Of a stretch of 64,000 bases of DNA, positions 1-7,057 are shown piece after piece. The stretch comes from Pseudomonadales bacterium (GTDB taxonomy: Bacteria > Pseudomonadota > Gammaproteobacteria > Pseudomonadales > Halieaceae): NCBI GenBank assembly GCA_024234735.1, contig JACKNV010000002.1:1-64000 (forward strand), given 5' to 3'. A program made the translations under genes and the position numbers. The notes below the pieces were generated by a model. That model did no database searches and was not told where the DNA came from. It saw nothing but the letters and a program-made list of their open reading frames with translations. The number at the start of each line of letters is the position of its first letter. The stretch's first letter is position 1.

Positions 1-572
1 CTCGGGGCCTGCGCACCCGGCTTTCCCGGTGCCGCGCCCGCGGGTATGCCGTAGGCGCTGGCGACGCTGTGCACCGCTTTACTGACCGAACTGGTCAGCA
101 CCATGGTGGTGATGGTGGCGCCGCTGATGCCGTCTATACCCACGTATCCGGGGCGCCCCTGGGCTCCGACCCGGATACGGTCGGTACTTTTCCTGCCTTC
201 GAACTGGTCGATGAAGTCCTGCAGGTCCTGGTCGGAAATACCGATAACCAGGATGGGTTCCTCATGGTGAAGGATGTGCACCCCGCGGATCAGGCCGTCC
301 TCCCCCAGCCCGACCACGGTATTGATGGGCTTGCCGGAGTAGGCCGAGATCGGCGCCAGTTCCTCAGTGCTGAAGGCGTAGCCGAGCGGACCGTTAGGGC
401 CGCGCACCAGGTAGGCAGCGGTCTTGCCATCCAGTGCCGAGATGGATGCCGCCTCGGGGAACACCTGTTGCACGTCGCCCAGGGTCAGCTCCGCGGAGCG
501 GGCCGCACCCGCCAGCGCGAGCTGGAGCAGCAGGCACAGCAGCCCCAGTGTGTATCGATGCGGTATATGCAT
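1..572 (-). CDS. NosR/NirI-family FMN-binding membrane protein, 5' end only
   Basis: The first 190 residues of a gene that runs off the left edge. Residues 1-27 form a signal peptide. The next ~160 residues match the periplasmic FMN-binding domain of NosR/NirI proteins: the block YSGKPINTVVGL at 78-89, HHEEPILVIGI near 102-112, and the flavinylation motif DGISGAT with SGAT at 150-153, where the threonine would carry covalent FMN. In NosR this domain precedes membrane helices and 4Fe-4S clusters that pass electrons for nitrous oxide reduction; those parts lie outside the window. The ATG at 572 follows a GGGA ribosome-binding site. Other NosR-like proteins serve other electron-transfer roles, so a link to nosZ cannot be shown here. 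Confidence 0.85.
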   Translation of the reverse strand, partial: MHIPHRYTLGLLCLLLQLALAGAARSAELTLGDVQQVFPEAASISALDGKTAAYLVRGPNGPLGYAFSTEELAPISAYSGKPINTVVGLGEDGLIRGVHILHHEEPILVIGISDQDLQDFIDQFEGRKSTDRIRVGAQGRPGYVGIDGISGATITTMVLTSSVSKAVHSVASAYGIPAGAAPGKPGAQAP

Positions 573-702
573 TTTGTTGTTTCCCGCAGCGGATCGCATT
601 ACGCTCCCAATCATGGCAGGCAATGCCATGCTTTGCCAGTGCCGGCGCCGTGGATCAGTAGCAGGCCTTGCCGGTTGCACCAGTTGGGGGTGACGCCAGT
701 CC

Positions 703-1083
703 ATGCCGAGAAGCTTGCCGATATTACTCCTGTTGGCCCTCCTGGCGGTGGCCCAGGCACCCGCACCAGACCTGGTCAACGAGCGCTTGCCGGTGCGCCG
801 CAGCGAACTGGAGGCACACTGGGGCGTGGACTGCACTGCCGCCTGGGCGGAACTGGAGCGGCTCGCGGGCGCGGGGTCAGGTTGCGGTGCAGCACCCGAA
901 CTGCAGCAGGCATTGCGACTGTGTGCCTTCGTTTACCAGCCCTCCGGTGAGCTGCCAGTCTCGACCTGTCGGGATTTTCGCGCGGCGCTGGCGGTAATCC
1001 GACGGGATACATCAGCCGGCACCTGCCGTGCACTGACACGCTTGCTGACCGCGCGGGAGCAGTGCCTCCAGCCGCAGAAATGA
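703..1083 (+). CDS. Small secreted six-cysteine protein, unknown function
   Basis: A 126-residue protein transcribed divergently from the NosR-like gene. Residues 1-19 look like a signal peptide (Leu/Ala-rich core ending in AVAQA), so the product is probably periplasmic. The mature part carries six cysteines, enough for three disulfides. It has no membrane segment after the leader and no motif I recognise. Codon use is GC-rich like the chromosomal neighbours. The ATG at 703 is the most plausible start, although the ribosome-binding site is weak. Placement next to a NosR-like gene allows a periplasmic redox or metal-handling role, but nothing in the sequence proves it. Confidence 0.55.
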   Translation: MPRSLPILLLLALLAVAQAPAPDLVNERLPVRRSELEAHWGVDCTAAWAELERLAGAGSGCGAAPELQQALRLCAFVYQPSGELPVSTCRDFRAALAVIRRDTSAGTCRALTRLLTAREQCLQPQK

Positions 1084-1399
1084 ATAACCAAGTTTTTAGT
1101 TCAGGTATCCAGTTTGATTGGCAGGGATCAACACTTGCCACGCGATCAGGCGTAGCATGATCGAAAATGATGCATCGCAAGCGTTACTAATAAAGGTCTT
1201 ATGAACTGTCCTGTGAGCTTGAATTACCTCGCGGACATTGCGACTCAAGCTAAAATTCGCACGCAATTACCCGCCTCGAGAAAGGAAATTTCCGCTCGCG
1301 ATGGAGAGGACTGGCTAGCCGGTTCGCCAAATATGGGCTGTACGAGATGTCGCGCGATAGGCCGACCAGGGCTTAGAGGGAAACCCGGAGGGGCTTGTT
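1084..1399 (+). other. Intergenic stretch before porin pseudogene
   Basis: No convincing gene is visible in these 316 bases. A frame open from 1201 overlaps the start of the porin remnant and reads as low-complexity Arg/Gly-rich sequence, so I regard it as chance. The final bases contain the GGAGGGG ribosome-binding site (1387-1393) of the porin remnant. Confidence 0.5.
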
Positions 1400-2115
1400 A
1401 TGAAGACTTTGGCTTATTGCGTGGGTATGAGCTTGCTGTTGGTCACGGCTGGGGTAGCTGCGAAGCAGGGATTTTCGGAGGATCTCGCGGCCGCGGTCAA
1501 GGCAGGTACGGTGGCGGTCGAATTCCGCTACCGCTACGAGTGGGTCGATCAGGACGGGATCGCCAAGGAGGCGAACGCCTCAACACTGCATTCCCGCCTG
1601 GCCGCGAGCTCCGGGGATTTCCACGGCTTCTCGGTGCTCGGCGAGGCGGACAACGTGACGGTAATCGGCCCGGAGGACTTTAACTCCGCCGAGAACGGCA
1701 AGATCCAGTATCCCGTGGTCGCTGATCCCAAGGGCAGCGTAGTCGGCCAAGCCTACCTGAAGTACAGCGGCACTGACAGTCACTGCATCTACGGGCGCCA
1801 GCGGGTTAATATAAGCAACCAGTGATTCGTGGGTTCTGTGGGCTGGCGCCAGAACGAACAGTCCATGCACGGCTTTCGCGGCTACTGGCAGGCGCTGAAC
1901 AATCTCATTGTCGATTACACCTACTCATACCGGGTCAATCGCGTCTTTGGCCCGGACGATGGAACCTTCCCGGCGGACTGGCGAGGTGACAATAACTTCC
2001 TCTACACCGACTGGGGGCCTGCAGAAGGACAGCGAATTGGATTGTTCGGCTATTAAATTGACGTGGATTCGCAGCACAGTTATCCCCCGTCCAAAACGGT
2101 CAACAGGTATAAGAA
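1400..2115 (+). pseudogene. Decayed outer-membrane porin (alginate-export-like)
   Basis: The frame begins with a signal peptide (MKTLAYCVGM to VAA) after a strong GGAGGGG site. It continues with an amphipathic beta-strand pattern: FRYRYEWVDQDG, HSRLAASSGDF, YLKYSGTD, YGRQRVNISNQ, VGWRQNEQSMHGF. This resembles the N-terminal third of alginate-export-type porins of about 400 residues. An in-frame TGA at 1823-1825 sits where an Arg codon (CGA) is expected, because the same frame resumes at once with FVGSVGW. A second stop (TAA at 2054-2056) follows GLFGY, again with porin-like sequence (IDVDS) after it, and a third follows near 2115. The C-terminal barrel is missing. An IS91-family transposase begins about 170 bases further on. 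Confidence 0.7.
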
Positions 2116-2287
2116 GTATTAATGGGTTATCGAGGGTAACTGGTCGTCTGGATAATGGTCGCGGGACCCGAGATCGCGGATGCACGCTCCCGCAGTGCCT
2201 GCGGTTAGTACTCGCACTGCTGGTTTTATAGGTCTTTTTCGCTCAACTTCGAAACCTGGGACTAGCAACTCTAAACCAACGAATTCC

Positions 2288-3823
2288 TCAGTGGCTTCCT
2301 TGCTGATTGAGTGCTGTTGAACTGGAATCCTTCCCAGCGAAAAGAGGCAATGTCTCAGGGGGTCCCCGGGATGGTGGTGTCAGTAGCGGTATGGAAGGAG
2401 TGGCCAGCTCTTTATCGCGTAGGTGAGCCAGTATTCTATCGATGATGTCCTGATCCTCAATGCAGGCAATAACTCTGACTGACCCGCCGCACCGGGCGCA
2501 AACCTCGATGTCGATACTGAACACACGTTTTAGGCGCTGGGCCCAGGCCATTTCGGCATGACGCTCGGTGGATGTGCGGACTTCTGCGTTGGAGATGGAT
2601 TTGATGCCTTTCCGGCGCCTGGTTGGCGTGACGAGCCCTCGCCAGCGGTGGTTCGGCGCGAGGACGCCGTGGTACCTGGTCAGGTTGACGCGCGGTTTGG
2701 GGACTAGCGCTGCTAACCGTGCGATGAAATCCACCGGGTCGAAGGCCACCTGGGTCGTCCCATCCCTGTAGGGTGTTTTCAGTGTGTAAACTACCTTGCC
2801 AGTGGCGCTCAGTGAAAGGCGGGGAACTGCCACGGCAAGGCGGGCAATATACCGACAGAGACGTTCACGCTTGTCTTTCTGATGCCCCTCACAGCTGACC
2901 CCGGCGTGCAGAGAGAAGCCATTGGCCTTGGCCACCCGTTCCAGTCCGGGGTAAGGCCGATCCAGGGGACGAATGGTGCGGATCATGAAGGCCTTACTTC
3001 CCTGCTGTGGGCCGACGGTTATGCGGTAGGAGATGGAGCTGCCCAGAATCTGTGGCATGGCATCGGTATCCTCGGCGGGGTCGAGATCCAGCCAGGCGCT
3101 CTCGGTGTCCTGTTCCAGCAAGCCCTGGCGCTCGAGGCAGCGGCTGACGCGTTGGCTAATCAGCTGAACCAGTTTTTCCAATTCGCTTTTGTCTGGCGCC
3201 TTGACGCGTTGAAATTCGGGAGGGCGATCGTCGTGATATACATAGACGCCATCCAGGAACAAAATATGAAAGTGAATGTTGAGGTTAAGGGCGCTGCCGA
3301 AGCGCTGGATCGACGTCACTGCCCCGGTGGCACCATTCTTGAGCGAGAATCCGGCCTTGTGGATCAGTCGGGTGGAGATCGCCCGGTAAACGATGCCCAG
3401 CACCTTGCCCATGGCCTGGGGGTGGGCGGCAAACAGGTATCGGAGGGGAAAGGGGAAGCTGATGACCCATTGGCGCAATGGCACATCGGGGAAGACTTCA
3501 TCCACCAGCAGGGCGGCAGTCTCGGCCATGCGGCGGGCGCCGCAGCTGGGGCAGAATCCCCGCTTTTTGCAGCAGAACGCCACCAGCCGCACGAAGTTGC
3601 AGTTGTCGCAGCGTACCCGGAGAAAGCCGTGCTCGAGGCGGCCGCACTTCAGGAAGGCCTCAAATTCCTGGTGTACATGCTCTGGCAGGGATTTACCCTG
3701 CTGGGCCAATTGGTCCACAAGGGCAGGGTAGTGCGCCTCGACGATTTGATAGAGAAGGGTCTGTTCCGGTTGATGGCGCTCGTAGGTAGTGTGGCCAAAT
3801 GCATCCTTGCCTGCCGACAGCAT
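2288..3823 (-). CDS. tnpA: IS91-family transposase (HUH endonuclease)
   Basis: An intact 511-residue rolling-circle transposase. The N-terminal zinc-binding module shows CDNC at 72-75 and CPSCGARRM from 91. The HUH metal-binding motif is HFH at 184-186 inside LNLNIHFHILFLDGVYV. The downstream RYIAR segment and the late RYHGVLAPNH block are typical of the family, and a second CxxC (CARCGG) lies near the C-terminus. The length matches full-size IS91 transposases and there is no internal stop, so the element could still move. IS91 elements have no terminal inverted repeats. A small hairpin TTTCG/CGAAA at 2237-2254, downstream of the gene, could belong to its oriIS end, but I cannot fix the element boundaries. 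Confidence 0.92.
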   Translation of the reverse strand: MLSAGKDAFGHTTYERHQPEQTLLYQIVEAHYPALVDQLAQQGKSLPEHVHQEFEAFLKCGRLEHGFLRVRCDNCNFVRLVAFCCKKRGFCPSCGARRMAETAALLVDEVFPDVPLRQWVISFPFPLRYLFAAHPQAMGKVLGIVYRAISTRLIHKAGFSLKNGATGAVTSIQRFGSALNLNIHFHILFLDGVYVYHDDRPPEFQRVKAPDKSELEKLVQLISQRVSRCLERQGLLEQDTESAWLDLDPAEDTDAMPQILGSSISYRITVGPQQGSKAFMIRTIRPLDRPYPGLERVAKANGFSLHAGVSCEGHQKDKRERLCRYIARLAVAVPRLSLSATGKVVYTLKTPYRDGTTQVAFDPVDFIARLAALVPKPRVNLTRYHGVLAPNHRWRGLVTPTRRRKGIKSISNAEVRTSTERHAEMAWAQRLKRVFSIDIEVCARCGGSVRVIACIEDQDIIDRILAHLRDKELATPSIPLLTPPSRGPPETLPLFAGKDSSSTALNQQGSH

Positions 3824-3910
3824 ACTGACTTGACTCCATCATCCATGATGTCGAAGTCACGTACCATGAAGCAACCAGTCTTGGCCTGGAACATCTAAAT
3901 CAGGCAGTGC

Positions 3911-4060
3911 TTTGGGACCACCATGGGACCATCTGCACGCCCCTTCACGCCCTTCAATGCCCACCCCAATTTTTTAACTCTCTGGTTTTAAAGGCATTGG
4001 AGGGCATTCGGTGGCGTCAGATTTGCCCTGTGAAGTTTCGAATCCCTCGCTCTCCGCCAT
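3911..4060 (+). repeat. Island-end direct repeat, left copy (att region)
   Basis: About 150 bases that recur imperfectly at 14034-14181. Both copies begin TTTGGGACCACCATGGGACC, share the middle (CACGCC, CCAATTT, TCTCTG, TTCG-TGGC) and end with a tRNA-like core. In this copy the core TTCGAATCCCTCGCTCTCCG followed by CCA (4037-4059) is identical to the T-loop-to-CCA 3' end of a typical bacterial tRNA-Ser. The rest of a tRNA is absent, since the bases before it cannot form the T-stem. This is the expected scar of a tyrosine integrase that targets the 3' end of tRNA-Ser. Confidence 0.7.
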
Positions 4061-4065
4061 CTGAC

Positions 4066-4096
4066 AAAAAAGGGCACCCATCGGGTGCCCTTTTTT
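4066..4096 (+). terminator. Perfect bidirectional intrinsic terminator
   Basis: A 14-bp perfect stem (AAAAAAGGGCACCC pairing with GGGTGCCCTTTTTT) closes a three-base loop ATC. A-run and T-run flank the GC stem, so it can stop transcription from both sides. It lies six bases after the tRNA-Ser-like 3' end, exactly where the terminator of a tRNA gene would be. It was probably the original terminator of the target tRNA locus. Confidence 0.85.
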
Positions 4097-4140
4097 GTTA
4101 GCGGGAGTAGAGCGGGATTTGGATGAGGCCCCCGTTCGAC

Positions 4141-4221
4141 AAACTTTCCCGAGGGGAAAGTTTGAGACGAGGCGCGAAGCGCCGAAGCCCCGAAGGGGTC
4201 GCAACGGCCCAAAGGCCGTTG
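4141..4221 (+). repeat. Row of four short perfect hairpins
   Basis: Four stem-loops follow each other within 81 bases: AAACTTTCCC/GGGAAAGTTT (4141-4163), GGCGC-GAA-GCGCC (4171-4183), CCCC-GAA-GGGG (4188-4198) and CAACGGCC-CAAA-GGCCGTTG (4202-4221). Two share a GAA triloop. They lie between two copies of the tRNA-like att core. No reading frame here looks real. They may be structured non-coding DNA at an element end or a repetitive extragenic element. Confidence 0.6.
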
Positions 4222-4294
4222 TGATCAATCCCTCGCCCGGACCGCCGGGAAATGGACGAATGTATGCGTAGCAAATATCAGTTGGACTTCGGCC

Positions 4295-4314
4295 AATCCC
4301 TCGCTCTCCGCCAT
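4295..4314 (+). repeat. Second att-core copy (tRNA-Ser 3' end)
   Basis: AATCCCTCGCTCTCCGCCAT repeats the core found at 4041-4060. A shorter copy, AATCCCTCGC, occurs at 4227-4236. This copy directly precedes the integrase remnant, whose 3' end points toward it, the usual arrangement at an element's integrase-bearing end. It is the best candidate for the left boundary of the 10-kb island. Confidence 0.6.
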
Positions 4315-4339
4315 ATAACGGGTTGAATTCCTTGAAATA

Positions 4340-5137
4340 AAATATCTTCCCCGTACGGCTCGGGACCGTTTTGGGACCAAGTCCTTCCCCACTCTCAATC
4401 GTCCAGATACAAATTTCGCCATATCGGTTGCATCCTAGGAGAGCCATCCGCCTTAGTACTTTCGGATCATGACGCTGCGCCTGCAGCCATTCCAAGGTCG
4501 ACGTGATCAGTTCTACCTCCCGCGTGGAACCTTTCGTTATGGTTTGCTTGAAGCGCCCGCTGATCTTGGCGCGGCACACCTTGACCGTCCCGCGCTTGAG
4601 GCCGATGTATTCCCAAGTGAGTGCAATCAGTTCGGAGATTCTGAGCCCTGACCAAAAGGCAAAGCCCATCATGTGGATTTCCTGCTGCCGCTTTGTCGGC
4701 GTGGACAAGATGGTTTCGATTTCTGTTTTCGTGATCGACGCGAGACTGTGTGATCCCCAGCGAGGACGAATGTGATTTCCAATTTTGGATTTGTAGTTCA
4801 CATAGCTTGATTGTGCGGTTCAGACATTCTTGACGGATAGCCAGAGGTCCAGAGCCTGATTGACGGTGCGGTCACGGTCGGGGTTGCTGCATAGCTGGTG
4901 GCGGCGTTTGGAGTCCGGGAAGTGGCTGGCATGGTCAAACTTGCCGCAACCGATCTTATACAGAATGGACGCGCGTTGCTTTCGGCGAATTTGATGTTGG
5001 CCTTGGTGACCTTGGGGCCCTGCAGTCTCCTCCCATTTTGGATCACCTTGCCGTTTGGGCTGGCCTTTGCCTTTTGCGGTCACCGTCACGGCCAGTACCT
5101 CCAAAAAAACTATCTCCAATACAATTGACTGTAACAA
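4340..5137 (-). pseudogene. Decayed tyrosine integrase
   Basis: A phage or island integrase broken in several places. Reading leftward, the N-terminal DUF3596-like part is split between two frames: GPKVTKANIKFAE in one and KFDHASHFPDSKRR in another. An in-frame TGA near 4820 follows LWLSVKNV, after which the same frame continues YVNYKSKIGNHIRPRWGS. The core-binding domain and the first catalytic arginine survive (SGLRISELIALTW). After LEWLQAQR (about 4472) the frame loses similarity, and the HxxR and tyrosine motifs are absent. The gene therefore cannot supply recombinase. Its 3' end faces the att core at 4295, consistent with past integration into tRNA-Ser. Confidence 0.8.
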
Positions 5138-5178
5138 TACAGCCTGCTAGCCTGTATTTGAATACTGTAGTATTACAG
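5129..5178 (+). promoter_or_regulatory. Twin palindromic operator of the Xre/RES operon
   Basis: Two copies of the palindrome CTGTAnnnnTACAG lie at 5129-5142 and 5165-5178, start points 36 bp apart, with an extra half-site CTGTA at 5152. They sit 37-86 bases before the antitoxin start, where autoregulating Xre antitoxins bind. The sites are read directly from the sequence; binding by the adjacent Xre protein is inferred. Confidence 0.65.
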
Positions 5179-5214
5179 TGTTGAGTGAGACGACGGAGTT
5201 GAAAGGAGGTAAGC

Positions 5215-5616
5215 ATGATCGCTCAAACTGAACAACTGCTGCAACGTGGTTCCAGTGTTACCAGCGCGTTGCTGCCGGCGATTTTCAATATCTTCAGCCA
5301 ATGGCGCCTGACCGGTGCCCAGCAGATGACCCTGTTGGGGCTCAGCAACGAGAAGACCCTCTACAACTGGAAGAGCCAGCCGGAAAAAGCCAAGCTGACG
5401 CGGGATCTGCTGGAGCGGGCCAGCTACATCCTGGGGATCTACAAGTCCCTGGAAATCCTGTTCCACGATCCGGCGCTGGCCGACCAGTGGCTGGCAACGC
5501 CCAATGACAATCCGCTCTTCAACGGCACAGCACCGCTGGACCGCATGCTGGCCGGCCAGGTGGTGGACCTGGCGGTAGTGCGGGATTTCCTTGACGGGCA
5601 ACGGGGTGGCTGGTGA
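5215..5616 (+). CDS. Xre/MbcA/ParS-type antitoxin (DUF2384)
   Basis: A 133-residue antitoxin. The N-terminal half is a helical Xre-like DNA-binding region (residues ~20-65, LTGAQQMTLLGLSNEKTLYN). The C-terminal half matches the DUF2384 toxin-binding domain (ERASYILGIYKSLEILF, then PLFNGTAPLDRMLAG). Antitoxins of this family neutralise RES toxins by covering the NAD-binding cleft and repress their own promoter. The ATG at 5215 follows AAAGGAGG. The stop overlaps the toxin's GTG start (GTGA), so the two are translationally coupled. The palindromes at 5129 and 5165 are likely its operator. It lies just inside the island, after the integrase remnant. Confidence 0.9.
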   Translation: MIAQTEQLLQRGSSVTSALLPAIFNIFSQWRLTGAQQMTLLGLSNEKTLYNWKSQPEKAKLTRDLLERASYILGIYKSLEILFHDPALADQWLATPNDNPLFNGTAPLDRMLAGQVVDLAVVRDFLDGQRGGW

Positions 5617-6305
5617 TCGATATCGATATGCTGCCCGGTAGTGAGGTCAATGGACCCGTCTACCGGATCATCCTTTCGCGCTACCCCCAGATTCACCTGT
5701 TCGAGCGCGTCTCCAATCCCCAGGATTGGGACGTGCTCTACGCCGTGGAGTCCCTGACCAACCCCAGACTGCGCGATGAAGTCGGTGACATTCGCCTGGT
5801 ACCACCGGAAGACCGTGTCTATGGCGATGGCACCTCCTGGATCATGGCGGCTTTCACCCACCCCCCGGTCGATGGGCGAGGTGGTCGCTTCAACCGGGAC
5901 TTCGGTATCTATTACTGCGCTGCCGATGAGGCGGTGGCCATCGTCGAATCCTCCTTTCATCGGGCGCGCTTCCTGCGGGAGTCCCGCATCGACAAGACGA
6001 CCCAGGACATGCGCGTGATTCGCGCGCATGTTGGCCCGACAACCCTCCACGATGTACGCCATCTGGTCGGCGACGCGATCTATGATCCCGATCAATACGG
6101 TGAAGCCCAGCAACTCGGTGACGCCCTACGTGGTGCCAGGAGTTTCGGAGTTCACTACCAGAGCGTGAGAGCGCAAGGGGAGTGCTACGGGGTGATGCGC
6201 GCTCGAGCATTGTCTGATGCGATTCACTGGCGTTATCTGCGCTACCACTATGATCAGGGGACCATCGTCCACGTGGAATCCCTCGATGGCAGTGGCAGGA
6301 GGTGA
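5613..6305 (+). CDS. RES-domain toxin (NAD-degrading)
   Basis: A 230-residue RES toxin. Family members bind or degrade NAD+ and stop growth when free of their antitoxin. The conserved polar residues are visible: the Arg of GGRFN (~90-94), the Glu of AVAIVESSF (E112) and the Ser of HYQSVR (S184). The start is GTG, overlapping the antitoxin stop by four bases, which enforces coupled translation and excess antitoxin. It is somewhat longer than the commonest RES toxins, with extra N-terminal sequence. No frameshift or missing key residue is visible, so the toxin is probably active. A third gene, an exonuclease, follows with a one-base TGATG junction. Confidence 0.9.
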   Translation: MIDIDMLPGSEVNGPVYRIILSRYPQIHLFERVSNPQDWDVLYAVESLTNPRLRDEVGDIRLVPPEDRVYGDGTSWIMAAFTHPPVDGRGGRFNRDFGIYYCAADEAVAIVESSFHRARFLRESRIDKTTQDMRVIRAHVGPTTLHDVRHLVGDAIYDPDQYGEAQQLGDALRGARSFGVHYQSVRAQGECYGVMRARALSDAIHWRYLRYHYDQGTIVHVESLDGSGRR

Positions 6306-6310
6306 TGGCG

Positions 6311-6913
6311 ATGTATAAAGAACTGCTGTGGATCTTCACCCAACTGCCGGACGATTACATAGTCCTCGATACCGAAACAACCGGACTGCCGGACGAAAAT
6401 GGCCTCCCGGATATTGTGACGCTCGGTATTACCGTCGTGAGGCATCGGGAGATTGCGACCTCCACCGAATTTCAAATTCGGCCGCAGAAGCCAATCTCGG
6501 CAGAAGCGCAGTCGATTCACGGGATTACCAATGAACAGGCCGCCGAATTCGAATCCTTCGATGCCCAGTGGCAACGGATTGCCGAGTACCTGAAGGACCA
6601 GCTCATCGTGATTCACAACGCCAGTTTTGACTGGCCTATTCTCCGGGATAACGTTGAGCGATACGAATTGGTAATGCCACAGATTCAAGGGGTGTTCTGC
6701 AGCCAGAAAGCAGCCATCCCCTGGGCACAGGCAATGAACTTGCCCTGCAGCCACCGGGGTCCGTCGCTGGATTCGCTAACCGAATTGCTTGCTATCGAAA
6801 ATCGACGAGCTGGCACTGATGGAGTTCATGGAGCGAGCATTGATAGTCAGCAAGCGGCTCAAGTCGCAGAGGTGATGAGAAACAGTGGAATCTCGATTAA
6901 ATCTAGGACTTGA
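6311..6913 (+). CDS. DEDDh 3'-5' exonuclease (DnaQ-like)
   Basis: A 200-residue exonuclease of the DnaQ/RNase T superfamily. Motif I is VLDTETTG (D20, E22), motif II is IHNASFDW (D107) and motif III is HGASID (H173, D178), so all DEDDh residues for two-metal catalysis are present. AGGAGG at 6297-6302 lies eight bases before the ATG at 6311, making that start better than the upstream ATG at 6305. It is the third gene of the Xre-RES operon, with almost no gap. No polymerase domain is attached. A stand-alone exonuclease joined to a toxin-antitoxin pair is unusual. It could act on RNA or DNA in a defence response, or be a passenger. Confidence 0.85.
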   Translation: MYKELLWIFTQLPDDYIVLDTETTGLPDENGLPDIVTLGITVVRHREIATSTEFQIRPQKPISAEAQSIHGITNEQAAEFESFDAQWQRIAEYLKDQLIVIHNASFDWPILRDNVERYELVMPQIQGVFCSQKAAIPWAQAMNLPCSHRGPSLDSLTELLAIENRRAGTDGVHGASIDSQQAAQVAEVMRNSGISIKSRT

Positions 6914-6946
6914 GCAATGACAGCCGGCAATAGATCAATGTGCCCG

Positions 6947-6973
6947 TTAACGATCCTTAGCGGTCATCGTTAA
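6947..6973 (+). promoter_or_regulatory. 8-bp inverted repeat upstream of defence gene
   Basis: TTAACGAT (6947-6954) and ATCGTTAA (6966-6973) form a perfect inverted repeat with an 11-base spacer, in the 144-bp AT-rich gap before the large STAND gene. No T-run follows, so a terminator is unlikely. It could be an operator or a weak hairpin. Confidence 0.4.
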
Positions 6974-7057
6974 GCAAACAAACCCAGAATCATTTAGAAA
7001 TTCACAGCACTTGAATTTAATAAACTCTGAAAAGATTGAAACGTAATTGAAAAAGTA

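Noticed and set aside
69..950. A 293-codon plus-strand frame covering the NosR-like start
   Set aside because: The minus strand gives a signal peptide plus the SGAT flavinylation motif, and this plus-strand frame runs across the divergent promoter.
1201..1683. A 160-codon plus-strand frame before and over the porin remnant
   Set aside because: Its start has no ribosome-binding site, and its C-terminal part is in a different frame from the porin signal peptide, which is better supported.
2882..3898. A 338-codon frame opposite the IS91 transposase
   Set aside because: The transposase frame has zinc-finger and HUH motifs; this frame is its antisense shadow.
4037..4059. A complete tRNA-Ser gene at the repeat core
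   Set aside because: Only the T-loop to CCA part is present. The preceding bases cannot pair as T-stem, anticodon arm or acceptor stem, so it is an att scar.
3974..4340. Extension of the integrase frame through the att repeats (minus strand) as a real C-terminus
   Set aside because: The translation includes the terminator and hairpin array and lacks the recombinase HxxR and Tyr motifs; it is read-through of non-coding DNA.
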